A stretch of DNA of 64,000 nt, taken from Roseimicrobium sp. ORNL1. Lineage in GTDB: Bacteria; Verrucomicrobiota; Verrucomicrobiia; Verrucomicrobiales; Verrucomicrobiaceae. The notes under the pieces are model-generated. The model had not been told where the DNA came from, made no database searches, and saw only the letters and a program-made list of their open reading frames with translations. The stretch covers positions 3,038,001 to 3,102,000 of the forward strand of contig NZ_CP049143.1 in the NCBI RefSeq assembly GCF_011044495.1, given 5' to 3'. The position numbers and the translations under genes were made by a program. Below are positions 26,186-34,692 of this stretch, piece after piece (the stretch's first letter is position 1; each line of letters opens with the position of its first letter).

Positions 26186-27355
26186 ATGGGCATCCCAAAA
26201 CGCCGCCGCATTCCTCGTGTGGCACTCCTCATTGAGACGACACGCACGTTCTCTCGCGAGATGCTTTCCGGCGTGCGCCGCTACGTGGCTGAGCATGGAC
26301 CGTGGTCCACCTTCCTCGAACTCCGCGCTCCGGACTCCTCGCCTCCCGCATGGCTGCGGCACTGGGACGGCGACGGGATTCTGACGCGCACGTTTACTCA
26401 GGAAATGGCGGACCTCGTCACCGCCACCGGCCTGCCTGCCGTGGAGGTGCGCTCCAAGGCGCTCGCTGGCACGCGCCCCTTTGTGGGCATCGACAACGCT
26501 CACATCGGGCGCGCGGTCGCCGAGCATTTCTTTGAGCGAGGGTACCGGAGGTTCGCGGTGTACAGCCTGCAATCCGAAAGCTTTTTCGTCGAGCGTGTAC
26601 GGAATTTTGTCAGCGCCGTGGAGTCCTGCGGATGCCACTGCTCGGAACTTCCCGAAACCAAGTCCGACAGCGTGGCAGACTGGGAGCAGAGTCAGGCCCG
26701 CCTCATCGCGTGGCTTTCACAACTGCCGAAGCCGGTCGGCGTTTTTGCCGCCAACGATCAGCTTGGTGTCCGTCTTCTCGAGGCATGCCAGCGCGCAGGA
26801 GTCGCCGTGCCCGAGGAGGTCGCCGTCGTGGGTGCTGAGAATGAGGAAACCCTTTGTACCTTCGCCACGCCTCCTCTGACGAGTGTCCGGTTCGATGGCC
26901 AGACCGTGGGTTACACGGCGGCCGGTGTGCTGGACAGGATGATGCATGGCAAGGCGCCGCGCCGTCGCGAGACTCTCATCCCTCCCAAGGGGATTGTCGT
27001 GCGTGGATCCTCCGATGAACTGGTGATCAATGACAGTCTCGTGGCCCACGCCGCACGTCTCATTCGGGAAAACGCGATGACCGGCATCAACGTCGATGAC
27101 CTTTGTCGCAAACTCAACGCCTCGCGCAGCACCCTCGACCGTCGCATGAAAGCGGCCTTGAACCGTTCACCAAAGCAGGAGATCATGCGCATCCGCTTCC
27201 GCGAGATTGAGCGCCTGCTTCTCGAGACGGACCTCACGATTGACGTCATCGCCCGGCAAACCGGCTTCACTCACAGCCACTATCTCCAGGCAGTCTTCAA
27301 GCAATTCTATAACCAGACGCCCGGCGCGTTTCGGAGCAGAAACGGAGTCAGGTGA
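26186..27355 (+). CDS. XylR-type transcriptional regulator (LacI-like sensor + AraC HTH)
   Basis: 389 aa from the ATG at 26186 (MGIPKRRRIPRVALLIETTR); in-frame Mets at 25991 and 26141 would extend it into sequence without family character. The periplasmic-binding-protein-like domain (~10-275) has RPFVGIDNAHIGRAVAEHFFERGYRRFAVY, VGVFAANDQLGVRLLEACQ and VPEEVAVVGAENEE. A C-terminal AraC-type DNA-binding domain (~285-385) has LNASRSTLDRRMKAALNRSPKQEI and IDVIARQTGFTHSHYLQAVFKQFYNQTPGAFR. This is the layout of XylR, which binds a sugar and regulates catabolic genes. It is divergent from the DJ-1/GMC operon with only 77 bases between, so that operon is its likely target. Confidence 0.93.
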   Translation: MGIPKRRRIPRVALLIETTRTFSREMLSGVRRYVAEHGPWSTFLELRAPDSSPPAWLRHWDGDGILTRTFTQEMADLVTATGLPAVEVRSKALAGTRPFVGIDNAHIGRAVAEHFFERGYRRFAVYSLQSESFFVERVRNFVSAVESCGCHCSELPETKSDSVADWEQSQARLIAWLSQLPKPVGVFAANDQLGVRLLEACQRAGVAVPEEVAVVGAENEETLCTFATPPLTSVRFDGQTVGYTAAGVLDRMMHGKAPRRRETLIPPKGIVVRGSSDELVINDSLVAHAARLIRENAMTGINVDDLCRKLNASRSTLDRRMKAALNRSPKQEIMRIRFREIERLLLETDLTIDVIARQTGFTHSHYLQAVFKQFYNQTPGAFRSRNGVR

Positions 27356-27369
27356 CCCTCGTGAAAAAG

Positions 27370-27399
27370 AGACAGCCGGAGTTTTCACTCCGGCTGTCT
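27370..27399 (-). terminator. Strong intrinsic terminator between convergent genes
   Basis: A perfect 13-bp stem, AGACAGCCGGAGT (27370-27382) with ACTCCGGCTGTCT (27387-27399), has a 4-base loop. On the minus strand it is followed by CTTTTTC, so it terminates the glutathione peroxidase transcript well. On the plus strand it is followed by GAAAAC, so termination of the XylR-type gene would rely on the stem alone. Confidence 0.85.
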
Positions 27400-27425
27400 G
27401 AAAACGGTAGGGAGGCGAGTACGGG

Positions 27426-27974
27426 TTACTTTGCAGCCAGTGCTTGCTCAATAGCTGCGGCGACGCTTGGATCATCAACCTTGGTCTTGGGCTCGATTCG
27501 CAGGATGGGCTTGCCGTCGCGACCGATGAGGAACTTGCCGAAGTTCCATTTCACGTCGCCGGGGAAGGCCCCCTTCTTCCCTGTGAGCGCTTCATAGAGC
27601 GGATGTTTTGGTTCGCCCTTCACTTGCACCTTGTCGAACATGGGGAAGCTGACGTTGTATTTTGTGGTGCAGAAGGTTTTCACTTCCTCATTCGTGCCGG
27701 GTTCCTGCCCACCGAAGTCATTGCAGGGAAAGCCCATCACGACGAGGCCGCGGCCCTTGTATTTCTCGTAAAGGGCTTCGAGGTCCTTGTACTGGGGAGT
27801 ATTGCCGCACTTCGAGGCGACGTTTACGACGAGCAGCACTTTGCCGGAGTAGGCTTTCAGGGAAGTCTCCTTCCCGTCAATGTCCTTGAGCGGGACATCC
27901 TTGAGAGGCTTCTGATTCTCCGCTCCGAGAGCGGCGGTGGCAGCGAGCATGAGGGTGACCAGGATGTGTTTCAT
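27426..27974 (-). CDS. Glutathione peroxidase family protein, exported, Cys type
   Basis: 182 aa from the ATG at 27974, giving a normal leader (MKHILVTLMLAATAALGAEN); an in-frame Met 13 codons earlier is less likely. Peroxidase residues are C56 (NVASKCGNTPQY, Cys in place of Sec), the GFPCNDFGGQEPG signature with Q90, and W143-N144 (VKWNFGKFLI). Such Cys-type bacterial GPx usually reduce peroxides with thioredoxin rather than glutathione. Export to the periplasm is inferred from the leader. Its upstream gap (27975-28069) separates it from the DUF58 gene; no sigma-54 element seen. Confidence 0.93.
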   Translation of the reverse strand: MKHILVTLMLAATAALGAENQKPLKDVPLKDIDGKETSLKAYSGKVLLVVNVASKCGNTPQYKDLEALYEKYKGRGLVVMGFPCNDFGGQEPGTNEEVKTFCTTKYNVSFPMFDKVQVKGEPKHPLYEALTGKKGAFPGDVKWNFGKFLIGRDGKPILRIEPKTKVDDPSVAAAIEQALAAK

Positions 27975-28069
27975 GAGGAGGATGAAGACGTCCCGGGCGC
28001 GTCCACCTTTCAAAACACCCAGCGCTCGTCCGATATTTGCGGTGGCATCGTCAGCCTACTACGCAAGGC

Positions 28070-28954
28070 TCAATAAACCAGCCAGGTGCGCAGGGTGGAC
28101 ACCAGGGATTCCGCCGTGGTGATGCTGTGCCAGCGGATGCCGTGTGACTCGGCCTGGTGGCGAAGGCTGGCGCGCCAGTCGGCTACCTTTCGGGCATAGG
28201 CCACACGGATGGGCTCGGCGGCGGCGCGGACGCGGGTGTTGTTTTCGGGCTCGATGAAGTCGAAGTCACCGCCTTCGGGCAGGGCAACCTCCATGGGGTC
28301 GAGCACCTGGAGTGCAAAGACATCATGGCCCTGTGCGCGGTAGACAGCGAGCTCTGCCAGCGTTTCTTGCTCGTTATCCAGGAAGTCGGAGATGAACAGC
28401 AGGAAACCACGCTGCCGGCAGAAGGTGCGTGAGGTGCGCAAGGCATCCACCATGCTGATGGCTCCCACTGCGGAAGACTGTGAGAGCATCGCACAGATGG
28501 CGGATACATGGTCGGCGCTGCTGCGTGGAGGCAGGGCGGCATCGGCAGACAGGTGCAATGCAGGTGCGTCTCCCTGGCGTCGCGCGAGGTGCGCGGCTCC
28601 GGCCAAGGCGCGCTTGCCATACTGGAGCTTCGAGCTGGGGCCGTGATGGATGGACATGGAGGCGCTGGTATCCAGCAGCAGATGCACCGGGCGGCGGGAC
28701 TCGGCACGACTCTCGCGGGTGTAGAGACGGTGATGACGCGCGAGGAGTGACCAATTCACCCGCCGCAGATCATCGCCCGCTTGATAGGGCCGATGACTGT
28801 GGAACTCGACGCCCGGACCTCTCAGCAGACTCTGGTGCTGGCCATGCCAGACGGCATCGGCAAGGCCGCGACCGACGAGGTCGAGATCATCGATGGCCAG
28901 GAAGACTTCCGGATCTTCCACAGCGTGCGCTGCTGCTGGGGCGGAGGCGTTCAT
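28070..28954 (-). CDS. DUF58 / vWA-like protein of the MoxR operon
   Basis: 294 aa from the ATG at 28954, which overlaps the MoxR stop (ATGA); a longer upstream frame has no protein-like character. The DUF58 signature HRPYQAGDDLRRVNWSLLARHHRLYTRE is followed by a MIDAS-like LLLDTSASMS and GFLLFISDFLDNEQETL, all in a soluble protein. DUF58 proteins are standard partners of MoxR ATPases, where the vWA fold is thought to bring a substrate to the ATPase for metal insertion or remodelling. Last gene of an eight-gene leftward operon. Confidence 0.93.
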   Translation of the reverse strand: MNASAPAAAHAVEDPEVFLAIDDLDLVGRGLADAVWHGQHQSLLRGPGVEFHSHRPYQAGDDLRRVNWSLLARHHRLYTRESRAESRRPVHLLLDTSASMSIHHGPSSKLQYGKRALAGAAHLARRQGDAPALHLSADAALPPRSSADHVSAICAMLSQSSAVGAISMVDALRTSRTFCRQRGFLLFISDFLDNEQETLAELAVYRAQGHDVFALQVLDPMEVALPEGGDFDFIEPENNTRVRAAAEPIRVAYARKVADWRASLRHQAESHGIRWHSITTAESLVSTLRTWLVY

Positions 28955-29952
28955 GCGTTGTCCTGGGGAACGTGAGCAAGCAGCCTCGCGATGATGGCAT
29001 CCGCATCGGTCTTCTCCGCACGGGCGCGGAAGTTCAGCACGAGACGATGACGCAACACTGCCGGAGCAAGCGCGCGGATATCCGCAAAGTCCACATGAGC
29101 GCGTCCGTTGAGATGAGCACGTGCCTTGCCGGCGAGAACGAGGGCTTGCGAGGCACGGGGGCTCGCGCCGCATTCGATGAACTCAGTCACTCCGGCGACG
29201 CTGCCGGACTGTGGCCGTGTCGCGGATACCAGTCGCACCGCATAGCGGCCCACATCCGTCGCAATAGGCACCGCCTGCACGGTCTTTTGCAACGCGTGCA
29301 GCGCCTCCGCATCGAGCACAGCATTCACCGTGGAGAGCGCGTTTCCGGGAGCATTCAGCGCGATGGAGAGTTCGTCCTCCAGACTGGGATACTCCACGCG
29401 GATGCAGAAGAAGAAGCGGTCGAGCTGGGCTTCGGGCAGGGGATAGGTGCCTTCCATCTCGATGGGATTCTGCGTGGCCAGCACGAGGAAGGGCGAGGGG
29501 AGTTTATGCGTCTCGCGTCCGATGGTGACTTCACCTTCCTGCATGGCCTGCAGCAGAGCGGCCTGGGTCTTCGGTGGTGTGCGATTGATTTCATCCGCGA
29601 GCAGGACATTCGCGAAGAGCGGCCCCTGCATCACGATGCGACGGTAGCGACCGGTGGCAGGGTCTTCTTCCAGGACCTCGGTGCCTGTGATATCGCCGGG
29701 CATGAGATCCGGCGTGAACTGCACACGGTGGAACTCCAGGTGCAAGGCCTTCGCGAGCGTGGCGCTCATGAGCGTCTTTCCCACACCCGGCACTCCGAGC
29801 AACAGGGCGTGCCCGCGGCAGAGCAGCGTGAGCAGCAGCAGCTCGGCAGTATCCTCCTGGCCGACGATGCATTTTTTCAATTCATTCCTCAACGCTTCGC
29901 GGGCAGCGGAGAGGCGGGCGACGGGATCGCTGGGAGTGGAGGTGGTGGACAT
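28951..29952 (-). CDS. MoxR-type AAA+ ATPase
   Basis: 333 aa. Walker A is GVPGVGKT (53-60), Walker B is LLADEINR (117-124), with ATQNPIEMEGTYPLPEAQLDRF as sensor 1/arginine-finger region, all diagnostic of the MoxR subfamily. These chaperone-like ATPases work with DUF58 and vWA membrane proteins in envelope stress and enzyme maturation. It is translationally coupled to the DUF58 gene and preceded at 42 bases by the C13-like gene. Confidence 0.96.
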   Translation of the reverse strand: MSTTSTPSDPVARLSAAREALRNELKKCIVGQEDTAELLLLTLLCRGHALLLGVPGVGKTLMSATLAKALHLEFHRVQFTPDLMPGDITGTEVLEEDPATGRYRRIVMQGPLFANVLLADEINRTPPKTQAALLQAMQEGEVTIGRETHKLPSPFLVLATQNPIEMEGTYPLPEAQLDRFFFCIRVEYPSLEDELSIALNAPGNALSTVNAVLDAEALHALQKTVQAVPIATDVGRYAVRLVSATRPQSGSVAGVTEFIECGASPRASQALVLAGKARAHLNGRAHVDFADIRALAPAVLRHRLVLNFRARAEKTDADAIIARLLAHVPQDNA

Positions 29953-29994
29953 GATGTGAATGGAAAGTGGGGATGGAGCGAATGGGGAGAGGTG

Positions 29995-30963
29995 CTATTC
30001 GAATTTCGGACGGCCACCGCCGATGGCGAGGCCGATGCGCTGTGCAGGGTCGGCATCCTCCGGCGCGGGACGCTGGGTGCCTTTGCCATCGCCGTTGCCA
30101 TCGAGTTGCGCATGCTCGGTGATGACGTAGTTGCCCTTCTTGTAGATGGCGAGCACTTGCTCATAGGTGGCGAGGAAGAGCTCGGTAAAGGTCAGCACGC
30201 CGTCTTGATTCGCATCGCTCGCATCGGCGGCCAGCGCCTGCGCCAGAGCACGGGGAAACTCGGTCTCGCTCTCCTTGTCCCCGGCAGAGCTGGCGGTGAT
30301 GACGTAGCGTCCCGGACCGGAGACACGCTTCATCAAGTCCGTGCTCACCGTGGTGGTGCCCAGCATCAGCAGCGGTACTTCTGGGGAGCATTCCTTCAGT
30401 GCGGCGCCGATTTCGCGCATGCTGACGTCTGGTCCTGGCAAATTGAACATGGCGCCGCCGGGGATGCCATTGGCGTGACCTTCGAGAATGATCCACGCCG
30501 GTCCCGCTCCAGCCGTCTTGGTATGCGCCACGACCTTCTCCAGTTCGGCGAGCAGTGCCTCCCGTGTGCAGGGGCCGTCGTAGCCGGCGCTCTTGGGCCC
30601 GTACAGCACCGTGATGTTCGCCGCAGGCACGGCGAAGCGTTGCGTCAGTGAGGAGCGAAGGGATTGCAGGTTCGCTTCATAGAACTCGTGATGCTCGTCA
30701 TCGCCTGGGGTGCCGTTGAAAATCCACACGCGGGGAGTGGTCGTGTTGATGGATGGCTTCACGGCTGATTCCTGACTGAAGCAGAGCCCATGTATGACGA
30801 GGAATAATACGCACAGACGAAGGCTCAGGCAAAGTAGCTTCGGCTTTAGCCGAATGAAGGCGTTCAATCTCGCGAGCGACTTGGCCGTCTTTCCTGTGCA
30901 GCGCCACACTGATTCGGCTGAAGCCGAAGCTACTTTCTTGATGATGTGCAAGTATATCATCAT
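29995..30963 (-). CDS. C13 (legumain/caspase-like) protein lacking the catalytic Cys, with EF-hand loop
   Basis: 322 aa from the ATG at 30963. The fold markers are PRVWIFNGTPGDDEHHEFYEANL, VLYGPKSAGYDGPCTREALLAEL, H163 in WIILEGHANG and YVITASSAGDKESETEFPRAL. In active C13/C14 peptidases a Cys follows the ITA strand, but here it is Ser (S225-S226), so this is probably a pseudo-peptidase. Two acidic loops follow: a canonical 12-residue EF-hand loop D250-E261 (DANQDGVLTFTE) and DGNGDGKGT. Similar proteins occur in MoxR/Bat operons. The hydrophobic leader (LSLRLCVLFLVIHGLCFS) has no ATG close before it because a REP doublet occupies that place; the start is therefore uncertain. Confidence 0.75.
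   Translation of the reverse strand: MMIYLHIIKKVASASAESVWRCTGKTAKSLARLNAFIRLKPKLLCLSLRLCVLFLVIHGLCFSQESAVKPSINTTTPRVWIFNGTPGDDEHHEFYEANLQSLRSSLTQRFAVPAANITVLYGPKSAGYDGPCTREALLAELEKVVAHTKTAGAGPAWIILEGHANGIPGGAMFNLPGPDVSMREIGAALKECSPEVPLLMLGTTTVSTDLMKRVSGPGRYVITASSAGDKESETEFPRALAQALAADASDANQDGVLTFTELFLATYEQVLAIYKKGNYVITEHAQLDGNGDGKGTQRPAPEDADPAQRIGLAIGGGRPKFE
30831..30936. repeat. REP doublet (REPIN) of GTAG type
   Basis: The first arm, 30831-30855, begins AAAGTAGC and contains the hairpin TTCGGCTTTAGCCGAA. The second, 30912-30936, is its reverse complement with one mismatch in 25 bases. The two enclose 56 bases. The GTAG tetranucleotide next to a hairpin, in inverted pairs, is the defining form of REP sequences mobilised by RAYT transposases. 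No RAYT gene is in the window. It overlaps the N-terminal codons of the C13-like gene. Confidence 0.8.
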
Positions 30964-30971
30964 ATATCAGT

Positions 30972-32219
30972 TCAGCGTGTGGCCGAATTCGTCGATTGGC
31001 GCTTCTTCCAGATGAGGATGCGGTTGTCGAACGTCTTCACGGCTATCTGGTCGGGTCCGAGAATCGTCACGTGATAACATCCCGTGGGCGCGGGAGCTGC
31101 GGTCCACATCTCTTCACCACTCGGCACGGCGAGCTGGCGCACGGGAGCATTCGCCCGGCCGGAGGTGAGGAAGGCGCTTTTGAAGTCAGGCGCGTAGGCG
31201 ACGGACGTGAGGTCGTCGATGGAGCGGCTCACCGTGATCGCCAGCGGCGCATCTGCCGCGCAGCGCACCACACCGCGCTCACGCATGGCGACCAGAGCCT
31301 CCGAGCCATCTTGATTCACGGCAATCCAGCGTGGGGTGACGGAGATTTTCGAAACCCACAGGACCTTCATGTCGGCGAGAGAGAGCATCGCCACCAGGTC
31401 ATCCTCCGGTCCGGGTACCTCGAAGGCCAGACCCACTGCTTTGCCATCAGCGGACACGGCCATGGATTGTGCGAGGATGTTGCGTGTGATTTCAGGGAAT
31501 ATTTCCTTCACGCTCATGCGGCGGGGCTCACCGGCGGGAGCGGGTTCGTGGAGCGTGAGGCCTGCATTGGTGAAGACCAGCAAACTCTGCGTGCCCGGCA
31601 CGAACTCCACCGCGACAGGTGGCGCCATCTGCTTCGCGTTGGGATTGTTGGGATTTATCTGCCGCATCTCCGGTGGCAGGGTGAGCAGTCGCTTGCCTGC
31701 GTCATCCTCTACCATCACCGCGCCGGATTGGTTGGAGAAGGCGATGCGCTTCCCATCCGGAGCCCATGCCAGCGCGCGTAGCGTGAGAGTGCCCGTGGTG
31801 GACTTCCCCAAGGTGCGCACCACGGCGAGATCCGTGGCATCCAGAATTTCGATGCCCGCGCTGTGCAGACTCGCCAGCAGAGTGCCTTTCACTGCGGTGC
31901 GTAAGGGCCCGCGGTCCAGACCTACGGCGGATACCGCCTGCTGGATCTCGATGGTCCACAAACCGTCGCGGAATCCTTTGAGAATCCGCTTCAGTCGCAG
32001 TCGTGCCTCTTCACTGGAATGCGACGCCATGGCGGCTCGCATCGCCGGTTCGGAGTCAATCATCTGCGAGAGCGCCTGCTGCGCCTCATCCCGCAGACGC
32101 ACCTTGGGAGCGGCGAGCTGATCGATGAGTTCCTGAAGGCGCGCACCTTCTGGCGCCGGCTCCTGGGCGGAGAGCGCCGTGGCAAAGCCAAGGCATAGGA
32201 TGGTGAGGAGCCTCTTCAT
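30972..32219 (-). CDS. Secreted protein with helical N-part and propeller-like C-part
   Basis: 415 aa from the ATG at 32219, which overlaps the previous stop (ATGA) and gives a proper signal peptide (MKRLLTILCLGFATALSAQE). Residues ~22-100 are helical and charged (LQELIDQLAAPKVRLRDEAQQALSQMI), resembling a HEAT-like repeat. The rest has WD40-like blades: TLRALAWAPDGKRIAFSNQSGAV, VAVEFVPGTQSLLVF, TSVAYAPDFKSAFLTSG and IAVKTFDNRILIWKK. It probably acts as a periplasmic scaffold in the MoxR/vWA complex; no catalytic motif is visible. Confidence 0.82.
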   Translation of the reverse strand: MKRLLTILCLGFATALSAQEPAPEGARLQELIDQLAAPKVRLRDEAQQALSQMIDSEPAMRAAMASHSSEEARLRLKRILKGFRDGLWTIEIQQAVSAVGLDRGPLRTAVKGTLLASLHSAGIEILDATDLAVVRTLGKSTTGTLTLRALAWAPDGKRIAFSNQSGAVMVEDDAGKRLLTLPPEMRQINPNNPNAKQMAPPVAVEFVPGTQSLLVFTNAGLTLHEPAPAGEPRRMSVKEIFPEITRNILAQSMAVSADGKAVGLAFEVPGPEDDLVAMLSLADMKVLWVSKISVTPRWIAVNQDGSEALVAMRERGVVRCAADAPLAITVSRSIDDLTSVAYAPDFKSAFLTSGRANAPVRQLAVPSGEEMWTAAPAPTGCYHVTILGPDQIAVKTFDNRILIWKKRQSTNSATR

Positions 32220-34666
32220 GCGGAGGTGGAGACAGGAGTTCGTGGCGTGTAGCGCCCCGCACGGCGAAGCACCCATTCCAGGCTCAACAGCGCGAGCACG
32301 GCGGACCACCATGGCCAGCGGCTCCAGATGGGTGCCGGCCATGCACGTGCATCACGCGCGGCCCGCGCTTCAGAAGCCGCACGGCACGCCGCGACGGCAG
32401 ACTCGGGTGTGGTGAGCACCGTGCCACCACCCGCCTGGGCGAGCTCCGTCATCAGCGTGACGTCCGGTGCGGAGCGGGTGTATTCGCTGTTCTGCACCAG
32501 CACTCCGCAATGCACCGCATCGGTGAGTGATTCGCGTCCGGCAGTGGTGTCGAAAAGCACCTGCACTTCTTTCACTGTGAGATCCGCTGGAACAGACAAG
32601 GTGCCGGTGAACTCACGGCGATCGCGATCATAGATGAGGCGGACACGCGGGCTGCCGGGCACATCAAGCCGCGCGCCAATTTCCTGCACGGCTATTTTTG
32701 CAGGGTCTGACTCCGCGAGGAATTCTGCCGCCACGGGGAGTGGTGTGCCCGGTCGTGCTTGTGCTGCCAGAATCTTTCCGGAGAGCTTGTCACGCCGCCA
32801 GCGGATGCTGTTTTCCGCGAGCCATTTCATCGTATTCACCCAGAAGGCTGCGTAGTACGGAGAGGGATGTGGCGGGCGCGGAGTGGCGGGGGCGCGTGCT
32901 TCGCTGGGATGCGTGGTAAGGGATGCTCCCTGACCCAGCTCAATGCGATCTCCCAGCGTGGGCGCGTTGTCACTGCTCCAGCGGATGACGTATTCACCCC
33001 AGCCACCATTCGGATCCGGCAGGTAGGCAATGGAACGTCCGCGTCCGTAATTCTGCGCGGCGATGACTGGCTGCTCGGGTTCATCCTGCACCACGGCGAG
33101 CACGGTGGCGCCGGGCTTCGCGCGGCGCACACGGTTCATGCCGCCGAACTTCGGATGTGTATCGAGGATGGCAGCGTTCTCTTTTGCATCCGGCGTCATC
33201 TGCCAGATGGGATGTGTCCGCACGGAGAGGGGAATGGTGACCTCCAGTGCCTTGCCATAGTGACCATCGCCATAGTCCAGCATGTCCACCGGCGTGATCT
33301 TTTCCCACGGGGTGCGGTCATAGTTGCCGGTATCAAAGGCGGTATTGCCACCCGCCATGAGGAATCCACCCCCGCGCTCCACCACCCAGTCCACGACCCA
33401 TTGCATCTGCTCCGGTGAGAAGTTTCCCACCGGCACATCGCTGACCATGATTACGTCATAGCTGTGCAGTTCCTCCCGCGTGGTGGGGAAGGGGCGAGAG
33501 GAATCCACGAGCATCTCACCGTTGGCAAACTTCACGGCAAAGAGATTCGGCTTGTCCACATACTGGCTCACCGGGGTGAAGGTCACGCATTCGATCTCTC
33601 CGGTGCCGGTGCAGGCTGCGGTGATCATCTCGATGTCATTCACAAAGTGCCCCTCGGAACCCAGCGAGCGTTTGGCATGCGTTCCCTCGGCGAGGAGCAC
33701 GCGCAGCTTCGTGGTCACCACCTCCAGCGTGAAGCTGAAGCGGTTGTCCTCCAGCGTGGCTTCGGTGCCCGGGCCGGAAAGTTCCAACGTATAACGTGCC
33801 GTCTGTGCCGGGGTCACGAAGCTGACCTTGCGCGACGCGGTGGCGAAGCCGGAATCCGGTGATGGCGATGAAAAGCGAACAGGCTGACGCGCGACTTCCG
33901 CGCCCTCTTCATCCCGGAGGATGAGTTCAAAGTTTTCATTGGGAGTCACGCCGCCCGCCTCCAGTTCCACGGGTACGATCACGCGTGATTGCGCTCGCAC
34001 CATGCGCGGTGGGAGCACGGAGAGGAGTGTCGCATTCCGGGCTGGGACATCGCGACCCACCACTTTCGTGGAGACGCGGATGCCCGCATCATGCAGACCT
34101 CCCAGGGCAGCGCTGAGGCGGGATGCGTCCTGGGTGCAGCCATCAGACACGACAATCACGTGGTCGATGCTCGTGCCACTTCCGCTGCTTGCCAGTTTTT
34201 CCAACGCTCCTGCGAGCTTGGTCTGTTGGCCATTTGGCAGGTTGCTGTCCGCCTGCAGCATGGCAGCAGAGATGATGGTGGAATCTCCCGCGAACCGATG
34301 CATCTCTGGCTCGGGCAATCCTGCGGACTTCAAGGACGCACCCAGGTCGTGCGTCCACTTCAGCGCTTCTTCCCATCGCGTGCCGCTTTCCGTTCCCGCG
34401 AGCGTCATGCTGGCAGAGGCATCCAGCAGCACCGCACTGTGTGACGTCTTCGTGGGAGTGCTTACATTCACCGAAGGATTCAGCAGGATGAAGGTGAGCA
34501 AGGCGATGGTTCCGAGCCGCAACACGAGAACAGGAGCTTGAAGCCATGAGGGACGCAGCGGCCTGCCTCGCATCGCCGCCATCACTGCGACCACGGCAGC
34601 ACAACCGCCCAGACCGGCGATCAGCGCGACGGGCAAAGCGGGTTGAAGTGTGGAGTAAAAGTCCAT
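32216..34666 (-). CDS. Membrane protein with vWA and glutamine-amidotransferase-like domains
   Basis: 816 aa. Two N-terminal transmembrane helices (~13-32 and ~44-62) are followed by a vWA domain with MIDAS motif LLDASASM (~81-88), beta-sandwich segments, a type-1 amidotransferase-like segment (SYDVIMVSDVPVGNFSPEQMQWVVDWVVERGGGFLMAGGNTAFD) without an obvious catalytic Cys, and a C-terminal helix (WWSAVLALLSLEWVLRRAGRY). This layout is common beside BatA proteins in MoxR operons. It probably anchors the complex in the inner membrane with the vWA part accessible to partners. Translationally coupled to the next gene. Confidence 0.87.
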   Translation of the reverse strand: MDFYSTLQPALPVALIAGLGGCAAVVAVMAAMRGRPLRPSWLQAPVLVLRLGTIALLTFILLNPSVNVSTPTKTSHSAVLLDASASMTLAGTESGTRWEEALKWTHDLGASLKSAGLPEPEMHRFAGDSTIISAAMLQADSNLPNGQQTKLAGALEKLASSGSGTSIDHVIVVSDGCTQDASRLSAALGGLHDAGIRVSTKVVGRDVPARNATLLSVLPPRMVRAQSRVIVPVELEAGGVTPNENFELILRDEEGAEVARQPVRFSSPSPDSGFATASRKVSFVTPAQTARYTLELSGPGTEATLEDNRFSFTLEVVTTKLRVLLAEGTHAKRSLGSEGHFVNDIEMITAACTGTGEIECVTFTPVSQYVDKPNLFAVKFANGEMLVDSSRPFPTTREELHSYDVIMVSDVPVGNFSPEQMQWVVDWVVERGGGFLMAGGNTAFDTGNYDRTPWEKITPVDMLDYGDGHYGKALEVTIPLSVRTHPIWQMTPDAKENAAILDTHPKFGGMNRVRRAKPGATVLAVVQDEPEQPVIAAQNYGRGRSIAYLPDPNGGWGEYVIRWSSDNAPTLGDRIELGQGASLTTHPSEARAPATPRPPHPSPYYAAFWVNTMKWLAENSIRWRRDKLSGKILAAQARPGTPLPVAAEFLAESDPAKIAVQEIGARLDVPGSPRVRLIYDRDRREFTGTLSVPADLTVKEVQVLFDTTAGRESLTDAVHCGVLVQNSEYTRSAPDVTLMTELAQAGGGTVLTTPESAVAACRAASEARAARDARAWPAPIWSRWPWWSAVLALLSLEWVLRRAGRYTPRTPVSTSA

Positions 34667-34692
34667 GCAGGAGAAGAGCAGCGGGATGGCGA

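Noticed and set aside
28480-30651. 723-codon plus-strand frame
   Set aside because: It runs opposite DUF58, MoxR and the C13-like gene, all of which have diagnostic motifs; the frame has no recognisable domain.
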